Shown here in pieces: positions 1 to 7,428 of a stretch of 52,489 bases of DNA. Position numbers and translations under genes: made by a program. Under the pieces are notes generated by a model. It did not search any database. It was not told where the DNA came from and saw only the letters and a list, made by a program, of their open reading frames with translations. The stretch's first letter is position 1, and every line of letters starts with the position of its first letter. Source of the stretch: Polyangiaceae bacterium (GTDB lineage Bacteria > Myxococcota_A > Polyangia > Polyangiales > Polyangiaceae); the NCBI GenBank assembly GCA_029266615.1, contig JAQSWN010000012.1, positions 1 to 52,489 of the forward strand, given 5' to 3'.

Positions 1-783
1 GTCTAGCGCCTCTTTTTCCCAGCGCACCACGCTCCCGAACTGCACTTCGCCCATGTAGCCGTCGAAGCTGCCCCACACGGCTCCTGGCGCGCGGATGTGC
101 AGCGAGGCCACGCCCTTCGCGTCCGCTCCGCCCAATCCGCGCGCGAGCAGCGACAATCGGGCGATATCTATGGCAGCGCCCTTCGGCGTCGCGAGCAGCG
201 TCGCGCGCGCGCGCTTCACTTCCGCCTCCAACACGGGGCTGCCTTCGAGTCGACCGCGACCGAAGACGGAGCCAACCTCGATGGTCGGAATCCACACGCG
301 AATGTATCGCTCCGGAGCCGTCGTCGCGCTGGGCGGGGAGGGCCGGGGCGTGAAGGCGTGCGCGATGGTCGGCAATCCGTCGAGCCCCGGAACGACCTCG
401 GCCTCCGCGTGTTCGAGCCGCACGCGGTCGATGACGATGGTCAGCTTCTCGTCGCCGCGCAGGATGCGCGTGACGATGTCGGTCACGTCCGCCTGCGCGG
501 TGAGGCGCGAGACCTTGAGGACGACTCGCCCTTCCGGGTCTCTCACCACGATGTCTTCTGCCACTACCTCGCGCGCGCTCACCCTTGTGAGTGAGCCGAT
601 TCGAACCTCGCCTTGAAACAGGTCGACCAGCGCCTGACCGAGGACGGCCGCGGTCACGCGGCGACCGGCGTCCGTGTTGAGGTGCCCGACCAACCCCACC
701 CCGAAGCCGACTAGGAACAAGGCGATCACCCCGACCACCGTGAGCAGGCGTCGCGCGCCGCCGAGTAGCCGGGACCTGGGCAC
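1..783 (-). CDS. tamB: TamB translocation/assembly module protein, 5' part (gene runs off the window)
   Basis: The minus-strand frame is open from a GTG at 783-781 to the window edge, giving 261 N-terminal residues. The start overlaps the tamA stop by one base (TAGTG). Residues about 7-30 form a single uncleaved membrane anchor rich in L, V, G and I. After it comes an AsmA/DUF490-like run of beta-strands (for example VRIGSLTRVSAREVV, then VVLKVSRLTAQADV), as expected of the periplasm-spanning TamB. TamB works with TamA in inserting outer-membrane proteins and in lipid transport between membranes. The call rests on the anchor, the beta-rich pattern and the position directly after a TamA-like barrel. 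The C-terminal DUF490 domain lies outside the window. Confidence 0.8.
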   Translation of the reverse strand, partial: MPRSRLLGGARRLLTVVGVIALFLVGFGVGLVGHLNTDAGRRVTAAVLGQALVDLFQGEVRIGSLTRVSAREVVAEDIVVRDPEGRVVLKVSRLTAQADVTDIVTRILRGDEKLTIVIDRVRLEHAEAEVVPGLDGLPTIAHAFTPRPSPPSATTAPERYIRVWIPTIEVGSVFGRGRLEGSPVLEAEVKRARATLLATPKGAAIDIARLSLLARGLGGADAKGVASLHIRAPGAVWGSFDGYMGEVQFGSVVRWEKEALD

Positions 784-2990
784 TAGAACGCGTCTCCGAT
801 GGCGAGCTGAAGAGCCGCGGGTAAGCCGAACAACTCGGGCTGTTGACCCGGCGGCGGCCCGTGGCTGTTGTCCGCGGGCAGCTCTCTTTCTCCCCAGGCC
901 TGAGCGCGGGGAACACGGATGCCGAGGTCGAGGCGGATGGGCCCCACCGGGGATTCGTAGCGCACGCCCGGGCCCACCGAAAGGTGGGGATACTTGAACT
1001 GAAGCCGGCCGATGTCTCGAGACACGTCCGCGGCGTCCGCGAAGAGCACGATCGTGATGGGAAAGAGGGCGGCGTAGCGCAGCTCGAGCGACGCCTCCCA
1101 CTGTGTGAAGCCGCCAAGCGGGCGGATGCATCCGGCTGCATCTGGCTCATCCACGCAGTTGATCGTGGTGGGGACCAGGAAGCCAACCGGGCCATGGGGA
1201 CTGATGCCGTTCTGGGCGTATCCGCGGTTGGAGTTCGCGCCACCGGAGTAAAAGGCGCGTGACAGGAGCTTGAGCTGATCGGCGGTCACGTCGCCGCTTG
1301 GATTCGGATTGTCGGTGCGCAGCGAGCCGCCGTAGTCTGGCGCGAGCAGAAATCCGAACTTCAAGCGGCCCGCGATCGTGAGATTGCCGGCGCGTTGCTC
1401 GGAATGATCGCGGCGGGGGAAGATGGGCGCGACCCCGCGTATTTCGGGCTCCAGCTTCACGTCCGAGACGGAGCCGCCAAAGTAGCGCCGGCCGTCGACG
1501 GAGAGGCCCGCAAGCTCGACGGTGCTGCGGAAAGAGAGGGAGAAGTCGCGCTTGTTGCGGTCTTCCGAGATGTCGCCGGGCAGTGCCTGAAACAGCATGA
1601 ACAGGCGTGGAAAAGAGACCCACACCGTGTCCAGTCCGTCAGGACGCGTGCCTTGATACATGAAGGGCACACGCGCTTCGATGTTGTACGACGGACGAAA
1701 GAGGATGCGCTGACCGAGGAAGCTGCGCTCGAGCCCCAGCTGCCCGCTCGGGCGGTGATAGCCGATCACGTTCTGGTCCTCGGGGACGTCCGTGTCTTTC
1801 AGCGAGTAGAGCACCGGTCGCCGCGAGAACCCCGCCTTGATCACGCCCTTCGTGCGGCCGTTGAAGATGGCCGGCTGCTCGAGGCCGACGGACGATTCCA
1901 GGACCCAGAAGGCGTTGGTCGGCTTGTCGAATAGCCGATCCAAGTTCTCCAGTCGGTTTGGGTAAAGGTCCACACCGCTCGTGACGTCGATGCTCAGCTT
2001 CCGCGCCCCGCCGAGGAAGTTCTTGTGCTCCCAACCCGTGCGAACGTGGGCCTCGAGCTTCAGGGCGTCGACGATGGTGCCACCGCCGAGCGTGAGCTTG
2101 CGCAACTGGTCTTCCTGAAGCGTCACCAGCACCGGCACGTCCGTCACCTCCGGGTTCGAGAGGTCCGGCGTTACCTCGACGCGCGTGAACAGCTGCATGT
2201 TCTCGAGCGCCTCTTTGGCGTCTTGCTGGTTCTCCTCCGAGTAGGCATCGCCTCGCTTGAGGCTCAGGGCGGCGCGGACCTTGCTCTCGGGGATCTGCTT
2301 GAGGCCGACGACGCGAATCTCACCGATGCGCGACAGCGGTCCCGGCTGGAGCATGACCAAGATGTCGGCCGCGCCGGCGTTGAGGTCGACCGTCGCTTTC
2401 ACGTCCACCTTGGCGTAGGCGTAGCCGGACTCTTTTAGCGTATTGAGGAGCTCTGTCTCGTAGCGATCCAGACGGCTCTCGGTGAACGGCTGGCCCGGGG
2501 TCGGCTCGCGAACCTTTTTGTATTTGAAGCGCGCGTCTGGCGAAAGGTCGAGGATGGCGGCCGCGTCGCTCGTCACCTTCCGCACCGTGACGCGCGGTCC
2601 AGGCGTGACGTGGACCTCAATCGCTACTTGGCGTTCCCCCAAAGCCGAGACACGCGCAGCGACGACTTTGACGTCGTAGTAACCCTGAGCCCGGTAGAAG
2701 CGCTCGATCCGCTCCAAGTCTCGGGCCACCAGGTTGGCGTCGTAAACGTCTCGTTCCCGTTCCACCCACAGGAACTTGCGCGGGGCGGCGGTGGCCAGGC
2801 CATCCAGCAAGTCCTCGAGGTCGACCGCGCTCTGGCTCGTCTCTTGGACCGTCACGTTGCTGACGGTGCGCTCGCGCAAGGACGAGCCGCAGCCCAACGC
2901 GAGCAGCGAGAGCACCAGCGCCATGAGTAGCCGCCAAAAAGAAAAGCGGCCGAGTTGCAACGCTTGCTGCAGCATCGGCCGCTTGACCAT
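783..2990 (-). CDS. tamA: BamA/TamA-family outer-membrane assembly protein
   Basis: The protein has 735 residues. It starts with a signal segment (LLMALVLSLLALGC) ending in a lipobox-like cysteine at C34. About 280 residues of POTRA-like repeats follow (for example GPRVTVRKVT, GPLSRIGEIRVVGLKQI). The C-terminal half is a surface-antigen beta-barrel ending in Phe (IGDAF), the usual outer-membrane beta-signal. The family inserts beta-barrel proteins into the outer membrane. Translational overlap with tamB points to TamA rather than BamA. An acylated N-terminus would be unusual for this family, and the lipobox is weak (Ala at -3, Leu at -2), so it may only be a normal signal peptide. ATG 2990 has no good ribosome site; ATG 2975 is an alternative start. 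Confidence 0.85.
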   Translation of the reverse strand: MVKRPMLQQALQLGRFSFWRLLMALVLSLLALGCGSSLRERTVSNVTVQETSQSAVDLEDLLDGLATAAPRKFLWVERERDVYDANLVARDLERIERFYRAQGYYDVKVVAARVSALGERQVAIEVHVTPGPRVTVRKVTSDAAAILDLSPDARFKYKKVREPTPGQPFTESRLDRYETELLNTLKESGYAYAKVDVKATVDLNAGAADILVMLQPGPLSRIGEIRVVGLKQIPESKVRAALSLKRGDAYSEENQQDAKEALENMQLFTRVEVTPDLSNPEVTDVPVLVTLQEDQLRKLTLGGGTIVDALKLEAHVRTGWEHKNFLGGARKLSIDVTSGVDLYPNRLENLDRLFDKPTNAFWVLESSVGLEQPAIFNGRTKGVIKAGFSRRPVLYSLKDTDVPEDQNVIGYHRPSGQLGLERSFLGQRILFRPSYNIEARVPFMYQGTRPDGLDTVWVSFPRLFMLFQALPGDISEDRNKRDFSLSFRSTVELAGLSVDGRRYFGGSVSDVKLEPEIRGVAPIFPRRDHSEQRAGNLTIAGRLKFGFLLAPDYGGSLRTDNPNPSGDVTADQLKLLSRAFYSGGANSNRGYAQNGISPHGPVGFLVPTTINCVDEPDAAGCIRPLGGFTQWEASLELRYAALFPITIVLFADAADVSRDIGRLQFKYPHLSVGPGVRYESPVGPIRLDLGIRVPRAQAWGERELPADNSHGPPPGQQPELFGLPAALQLAIGDAF

Positions 2991-3031
2991 TACCGGCTCT
3001 GGCGCACGAACGCCTCCGGTATTTTATGGAA

Positions 3032-3736
3032 TCACTTGGCTTTGCGCTTCTTGCCCGGCAGCGTGGCAAGCTCGGCGGCCGGCTCTTGGACCGTCATTTC
3101 CTGGAAATCGATGACGCCCATGAAGGGATCCGCTTCGGCACCGGACGATGCCTTGCTGAAGCTCACCCCATACTGGCCCGTCACGGTGACCTTGGCACCG
3201 ACGGCCGGCAAGGGATTCGGCACCTTCACGCCCCAGTTGGCGTCGTTGTACTCGGCGTTTTCCTTGCCCTTGTCGTATTCGTCGATGGCGTCGAAAATCT
3301 GCGCGAAGTTCGAGGCCCAGCCCATGACCTTGATGCAGTCGGCCTCGGGCGCGTCCTTGGTGTCGCCGATCCAGAACGCGGGCACGGGAGCCTTGCAGCT
3401 CTCGGGATCCGCCTTGCCCGCCTTGTGAACGGCACAGGCCGGCGCGTCCTGCATGTTGCTTTTGGTGATGTAACCCTGGATGGCCAGGCGCTTGCCGGCC
3501 ACTTCCTTACGGTGGGTACGGCTGCGCAGCGAGTAGCTCGCGCCCCACACGGTGTAGGCGTCGCCGTTCTTCAGCGGACGCTTGGGTAGATTGGCCGCCG
3601 GCGGAAGGGACGGCTTGGCACCGCTCGACGCCGGGCGGGGCTGGTATTTGACCTCGTCTTGTCCGCAGCCCAAAGCTCCGAAGCACAGGGCGGTGATCAG
3701 CGTTGAAATGGCGGCGGAACGGGCGCGTTGCGACAT
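3032..3736 (-). CDS. Predicted lipoprotein of unknown function
   Basis: The protein has 234 residues with a signal segment and lipobox (GALGC, acylated C24), followed by a Pro/Ser-rich linker. The body contains strand patterns such as GKRLAIQGYITKSN and GAKVTVTGQYGVSF that could be an OB-like fold, and three further cysteines around residues 101-136 (PACAVHK, ESCKA, ADCIK). The C-terminus is basic (GKKRKAK). AGGAGG at 3747-3752 supports the ATG at 3736. The gene reads toward tamA with a 41-bp gap and may be cotranscribed with the tamA-tamB outer-membrane genes. I do not recognise the family. Confidence 0.75.
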   Translation of the reverse strand: MSQRARSAAISTLITALCFGALGCGQDEVKYQPRPASSGAKPSLPPAANLPKRPLKNGDAYTVWGASYSLRSRTHRKEVAGKRLAIQGYITKSNMQDAPACAVHKAGKADPESCKAPVPAFWIGDTKDAPEADCIKVMGWASNFAQIFDAIDEYDKGKENAEYNDANWGVKVPNPLPAVGAKVTVTGQYGVSFSKASSGAEADPFMGVIDFQEMTVQEPAAELATLPGKKRKAK

Positions 3737-3904
3737 TACTGAGGGCCTCCTCGAAACTTTCGCGACCTTAGCTTGCGTTACGCCGCCACTGCAAGAGCAG
3801 GAAGCGGTTTTTCATGCCACTGGACTCCGGGCCGGTTCAGGGGCGGAGGTGTTCTGGGGATGAGCCCCCAAACCTACGAAAAAAGCGCTAAAGCGTGCAG
3901 TCGG

Positions 3905-4615
3905 ATGCCTCGCACGCTGTTCATTGGTGACGTCCACAGCTGTGCAGACGAGCTTTCGGACCTCGTCGAGCGCGCGGCGTTGGTTAGCGGGGACCGCGTC
4001 TACCTTACGGGTGACCTGCTGAGCCGCGGTCCCAAGCCCCACGAAGTCCTCAAGCTCTACCGAGAGCTGGGCGCCCAGGCACCGGTGGGCAATCACGAGC
4101 AGCGACTGCTGGACGCGCACCGGGCGCGGAAGCGCCGCGAGAAGGGACCTCGATTGAGCCCATCGCACCAGGCGATCGTCGATGAGCTTACGGACGACGA
4201 TTGGGAGCTGCTCGCGGGACTACCTTTGTTCGTCAACGTCAACGACCATGGCGTCACGTTGGCGCACGCGGGCGTGGACCCCAGCTTGCCACTTTCGCAG
4301 CAGGACCCCTGGGTCGTCACTCACGTGAGGTCCATCGACGCCGAGGGCAAACCCTCGGAGAAGTGGGGAAGGCCTTGGGGCGAGATCTACCAAGGGCCGC
4401 CCCACATCGTCTTCGGGCACAACGCGCGCAAGGCGCCCCAGCTGCATCCTTTCGCTACGGGACTGGACACGGGCTGCGTCTATGGCGGGAGGCTGACCGG
4501 CATGCTGCTGCGCGAAGGTGAGTCACCGCCGCCGGTGACGGATCGCGCGGACTGCCTCGTCTCCGTGCCGGCGCGCGAGCAGTACTCGGACTATGGCCGG
4601 GGCCTCCCCGAGTAG
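3905..4615 (+). CDS. Calcineurin-like metallophosphatase (PrpA/ApaH type)
   Basis: All signature blocks of the PPP/calcineurin-like metallophosphoesterase fold appear in order: GDVHSC near the N-terminus, GDLLSRGP, GNHE, HAGVD and FGHN. These supply Asp/His/Asn ligands for a dinuclear metal centre. The family hydrolyses phosphoprotein or diadenosine tetraphosphate; the sequence alone does not fix the substrate. The start at ATG 3905 (MPRTLFIGDVHS) places the first metal motif at the very N-terminus, as is normal. ATG 3860 and an earlier in-frame start at 3773 would add 15 or 44 unlikely residues. The gene lies 17 bp upstream of rsmE and is probably cotranscribed with it. Confidence 0.85.
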   Translation: MPRTLFIGDVHSCADELSDLVERAALVSGDRVYLTGDLLSRGPKPHEVLKLYRELGAQAPVGNHEQRLLDAHRARKRREKGPRLSPSHQAIVDELTDDDWELLAGLPLFVNVNDHGVTLAHAGVDPSLPLSQQDPWVVTHVRSIDAEGKPSEKWGRPWGEIYQGPPHIVFGHNARKAPQLHPFATGLDTGCVYGGRLTGMLLREGESPPPVTDRADCLVSVPAREQYSDYGRGLPE

Positions 4616-4632
4616 ATTCGCGGCTTTCTCGC

Positions 4633-5382
4633 ATGCAACCTCCGCGCGCACCGATCCATCCTCTGTTGGCAGGCGAGCAGCCGCTGCCCAAGGAGCTCGG
4701 GAGCTACTTGGTCAAGGTGCTGCGGCTCCGCGCTGGCGATCGCTTCGTACTGTTCGATCCCGAAGCGCGCACGGAAGCGAACGCAGAGCTGATACGTGAC
4801 GTACCGACCGTCGCGCGCGTGGCGGAGGTTCGCCCCGCGGCGCGCTCTACGGCACGGGACGTGAGCTTGTTGCAAGGCTTGGCGAAAGGGGACAAGCCGG
4901 ATCACATCCTGCGCGCGGCAGTTGCGCTCGGCGCGACTCACGTCACGTTCGTGCGGACCGAGCGCAGCATGCCCGGCGCAGAGCTCCGCGAGGAGCGGCT
5001 CCGCGCGGTGATGTTGGATACCGCGCGACAGTGCGAGCGCGGAGACTTGCCGGAGCTCGCGCCGCTTTCCAACTTGGAAGGCGCCTTGCAAGCTTCGGAC
5101 GGACTCGGGATACTCCTCGATCCGAACGCCGAGCAGTCGCTCGTGGAGCTACTGCGCGTTGTCGCGCCGAGCCAAGCCCTCGCCCTCGCGGTAGGACCCG
5201 AGGGAGGATTTTCGGAAAGGGAGACGCATCGGCTGCTGGCAGCGGGCTTCCAGCCGGTCCGGCTCGCTCCGTTCGTGCTTCGCACGGAGCTGGCGGCGGT
5301 GGCGGCGCTGGCCGTCGTGGCCGCGCATGCGGGAGTCGAGACACACGTCGCGGCCGGAGAGCCACAGCGCTCCGATCGTTAG
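4633..5382 (+). CDS. rsmE: 16S rRNA (uracil-1498-N3)-methyltransferase RsmE
   Basis: The 249-residue protein is normal length for RsmE. It has an N-terminal PUA-like part (HPLLAGEQPLP, HYLVKVLR-like block at LGSYLVKVLRLRAGD). The SPOUT/trefoil-knot domain carries the family motifs VGPEGGFSERE (GPEGGF at about residues 188-193) and LRTELAAVAALAV near the C-terminus. The enzyme methylates U1498 of 16S rRNA with SAM. It is the last gene before the 317-bp spacer that carries the mraZ control region. Confidence 0.93.
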   Translation: MQPPRAPIHPLLAGEQPLPKELGSYLVKVLRLRAGDRFVLFDPEARTEANAELIRDVPTVARVAEVRPAARSTARDVSLLQGLAKGDKPDHILRAAVALGATHVTFVRTERSMPGAELREERLRAVMLDTARQCERGDLPELAPLSNLEGALQASDGLGILLDPNAEQSLVELLRVVAPSQALALAVGPEGGFSERETHRLLAAGFQPVRLAPFVLRTELAAVAALAVVAAHAGVETHVAAGEPQRSDR

Positions 5383-5441
5383 CTCAGCAGTTTCCGGCGC
5401 TTGCAGCTAGGCACCGGCGATGCAGCTGCCGTGTGCAAACG

Positions 5442-5531
5442 ATGTTGCTCGCTGCCCTGCCCGCTCTGATCGCCGTCGCGCTGTTCATCGGCACCCTCAC
5501 GATGAAGCCGCGCCAGCTGCGCAAAGCCTGA
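5442..5531 (+). CDS. Possible 29-residue membrane peptide (doubtful)
   Basis: The short frame starts with ATG and encodes a hydrophobic stretch (LLAALPALIAVALFIG) followed by a basic tail (KPRQLRKA), the layout of a single-pass microprotein. No ribosome-binding site is visible, the length is tiny, and it lies in the mraZ leader, so it may be chance. Confidence 0.18.
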   Translation: MLLAALPALIAVALFIGTLTMKPRQLRKA

Positions 5532-5535
5532 ACAC

Positions 5536-5568
5536 CTTGTCAGGTGGGCATCTGTCCGCCCCTACAAG
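5536..5568. terminator. Imperfect hairpin after rsmE (terminator or REP-like element)
   Basis: CTTGT at 5536-5540 pairs with ACAAG at 5564-5568, and GGGC pairs with GCCC around a short loop, with small bulges between. No T-run follows. It lies 150 bp after the rsmE stop. It could end the rsmE transcript or be a dispersed palindrome; the GCCCCTACA arm is reminiscent of REP-like repeats. Confidence 0.4.
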
Positions 5569-5607
5569 AGTTCAAGTATTTTCTCAAGCTTTCGGCTGGC
5601 CGAGTTG

Positions 5608-5636
5608 TTGACAGGCCGATCCTAGACCTTTAGCGT
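5608..5636 (+). promoter_or_regulatory. Candidate sigma-70-type promoter of the dcw cluster
   Basis: A perfect -35 hexamer TTGACA at 5608-5613 is followed, after 17 bp, by TAGCGT (5631-5636), a weak -10. Transcription would begin near 5643, directly before the MraZ boxes, so bound MraZ could block initiation or escape. Confidence 0.5.
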
Positions 5637-5645
5637 CCCGGCAAG

Positions 5646-5672
5646 AAGTGGGAGAAAGTGGCGCGAAGTGCC
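5646..5672 (+). promoter_or_regulatory. MraZ-binding box array (three AAGTG repeats, 10-bp period)
   Basis: AAGTG occurs at 5646, 5656 and 5666, exactly one helical turn apart, as AAGTGGGAGA, AAGTGGCGCG and AAGTGCCTGA. MraZ of other bacteria binds direct repeats of an AAAGTG/GTGGG type with the same 10-bp period just upstream of mraZ. The array ends about 28 bp before the mraZ ATG, so MraZ autoregulation of the whole cluster is likely. Confidence 0.75.
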
Positions 5673-5699
5673 TGAAGCGCCCACGGCCTCCCAAAACCA

Positions 5700-6146
5700 A
5701 TGTTCCGCGGGCAGTTCACACACTCGGTCGACGCAAAAGGGCGCGTCAGCCTGCCCGCGCGCTTTCGAGACGTGCTGCTCGCGGATGGTGACGCGCGCTT
5801 CGTGCTCACCCCCGCGGTGTTCGATCCCTGCTTGCACCTCTACCCCATGAAAGCGTGGGAAGAGTTCGAGCGCAAAGTGTCGGACCTGCCGAGCTTGGAC
5901 GCGACGGCGATTCGCTTCCGTCGCTTGTACGTCTCGGCGGCGGTGGAGTGCGAGCTCGACGGCTCGGGCCGCGTGCTCGTTCCGCCGCACCTCCGCGACA
6001 AGATCAAGTTGGACAAAGATGCTCTGTGGGCGGGCATGGGGCGCACCCTCGAGCTATGGGCGAAGTCTTCGTGGGACGCGGCCCTCACGATGACCTCCGA
6101 GGAAGCGGACTCGTTCCGAGCTGCTCTGGAGCAACTGAAGATATGA
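5700..6146 (+). CDS. mraZ: Transcriptional regulator MraZ
   Basis: The 148-residue protein has two SpoVT/AbrB-like repeats: the first begins FRGQFTHSVDAKGRVSLPARFR, interrupted here only by family variation, and the second contains CELDGSGRVLVPPHLR. The DAKGR and DGSGR pair is the family hallmark. MraZ forms ring-shaped oligomers that bind repeated boxes upstream of the dcw operon and usually repress it. It is the first gene of the cluster. Its stop overlaps the rsmH start (ATGA at 6143-6146), so the two are translationally coupled. Confidence 0.95.
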   Translation: MFRGQFTHSVDAKGRVSLPARFRDVLLADGDARFVLTPAVFDPCLHLYPMKAWEEFERKVSDLPSLDATAIRFRRLYVSAAVECELDGSGRVLVPPHLRDKIKLDKDALWAGMGRTLELWAKSSWDAALTMTSEEADSFRAALEQLKI

Positions 6147-7075
6147 CGATGTCAGAGCTACCCTTCGATCCCAAGTCGAGCTTCTCGCACCTCCCGGTGT
6201 TGCTCGAAGAGGTCACCTCTTCGCTCGCCGTAGCGACGGGCGGCCTGTTCGTCGACGCCACGGCGGGCGGTGCCGGTCACTCCCGCGCCATCTTGGCCGC
6301 GTCGCAGAACGTGCGGCTCATCGCGACCGATCGCGACCTAACCGCCATCGACACTGCGCGCGAGCGCCTGACCGAGTTCGGCGAGCGCGCGCACGTCGCC
6401 CACGCGCGCTTCAGTGAGATCGCGGCGGTTCTGGACGAGGCCGGCTGCCCAGAGGTGGACGGCATCCTCGCCGATTTGGGGGTGAGCTCGTTTCAGCTCG
6501 ACACGGCCGAGCGCGGCATGAGCTTTCGTCACCAAGGTCCGCTCGACATGCGTATGGACACGTCGCGCGGGGAGACGGCCCTCGAGCTCATCGAGCGGCT
6601 CGACCAAGACGAGCTGGCCGACGTCATCTACGAGCTCGGTGAAGAGCGCAGCTCGCGCCGGGTCGCGCGTTGCATCAAGCAAGCCCTGGCGGAAGGCATG
6701 CTGAGCGACACGATCGAGCTCCGCCGCGCCATCGTGCGCGCGGTGGGACCACGCCGCGTCGGCGGTATCGACCCCGCGACGCGGACCTTTCAAGCTCTGC
6801 GCATGGCCGTCAACGGAGAGCTGTCCGAGATCTCCGCGCTCCTGAAGCTGGCTCGCACCCGTATCAAGCCGGGCGGCGTGCTCGCCGTCATCAGCTTCCA
6901 TTCACTCGAGGACCGGCTCGTGAAGCGCGAGTTTCAGAATCGCGCGACCTGGGCGCCGCTCACCAAAAAGCCGATCATTGCCACCGACGAAGAGCAGGCC
7001 AAAAACCCGCGCTCCCGTAGCGCCAAGCTGCGCGTCGCGCGCCGCCTTGCTCCGGGGGAAGGTGGTGACGCGTGA
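6143..7075 (+). CDS. rsmH: 16S rRNA (cytosine-1402-N4)-methyltransferase RsmH (MraW)
   Basis: The 310-residue protein shows HLPVLLEEV at the N-terminus, the SAM-binding DATAGGAGHS block, GILADLGVSS, the RMD block around GPLDMRMD, the FQALR segment and VISFHSLEDRLVK. All are characteristic of RsmH. It N4-methylates C1402 in the ribosomal P site. The start chosen is ATG 6143, overlapping the mraZ stop; a longer upstream frame only shadows mraZ. The TGA stop lies inside the GTGA that begins ftsL. Confidence 0.95.
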   Translation: MTMSELPFDPKSSFSHLPVLLEEVTSSLAVATGGLFVDATAGGAGHSRAILAASQNVRLIATDRDLTAIDTARERLTEFGERAHVAHARFSEIAAVLDEAGCPEVDGILADLGVSSFQLDTAERGMSFRHQGPLDMRMDTSRGETALELIERLDQDELADVIYELGEERSSRRVARCIKQALAEGMLSDTIELRRAIVRAVGPRRVGGIDPATRTFQALRMAVNGELSEISALLKLARTRIKPGGVLAVISFHSLEDRLVKREFQNRATWAPLTKKPIIATDEEQAKNPRSRSAKLRVARRLAPGEGGDA

Positions 7076-7428
7076 GCAACCTGCGCGAAGAGCGGAGGAG
7101 CGAGCGTGTCTTTCTCACGCTGTGGACGCTCGCCGTGCTCGCCGCGACGGCGGCGTTCGTTCTCCATCTCGCCCTTCGCGTGAAGAGCGTTGAGCTCGGC
7201 TATGAGCTCGGGCGAGAGCACGCACGCGTCGCGCGGCTACGTGAGGTGAAGCACGTTCTGGAGCTGGAAGTCGCCAGCCACAAGACCCCCGAACGGGTGG
7301 ACTTCGTGGCGCGCACGCTGCTCGGAATGGGCGAGCCGACTGCGGACCGCATTCTCCCCGCCGGACGTCGCCCCGCTCCAGAAGCGGCGCAGGCCCAAGC
7401 CAAAGCCTCCGAGGCGGAGAGCCCGTGA
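7072..7428 (+). CDS. ftsL: Cell division protein FtsL
   Basis: The 118-residue protein starts at GTG 7072, inside the rsmH stop (GTGA). It has a short basic cytoplasmic tail, one membrane segment at about residues 13-35 (FLTLWTLAVLAATAAFV), then a leucine/valine heptad region (residues about 40-75) and an Ala/Pro-rich tail. This is the size, topology and position of FtsL, which pairs with FtsB and FtsQ to activate FtsWI. Sequence conservation of FtsL is low, so the name rests mainly on topology and synteny between rsmH and ftsI. Confidence 0.8.
   Translation: MSNLREERRSERVFLTLWTLAVLAATAAFVLHLALRVKSVELGYELGREHARVARLREVKHVLELEVASHKTPERVDFVARTLLGMGEPTADRILPAGRRPAPEAAQAQAKASEAESP

Larger units (their letters stand above)
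5383..5699 (+). other. 317-bp intergenic region before the dcw cluster
   Basis: This spacer between rsmE and mraZ holds an imperfect hairpin (5536-5568), a candidate promoter (5608-5636), three MraZ boxes (5646-5672) and one short hydrophobic open frame (5442-5531). Nothing else was recognised. Confidence 0.7.

Noticed and set aside
595..615. GATTCGAACC-like string resembling a tRNA T-arm on the minus strand
   Set aside because: It lies within the open tamB frame and encodes EVRIGSL; no flanking stems or other tRNA arms fit.
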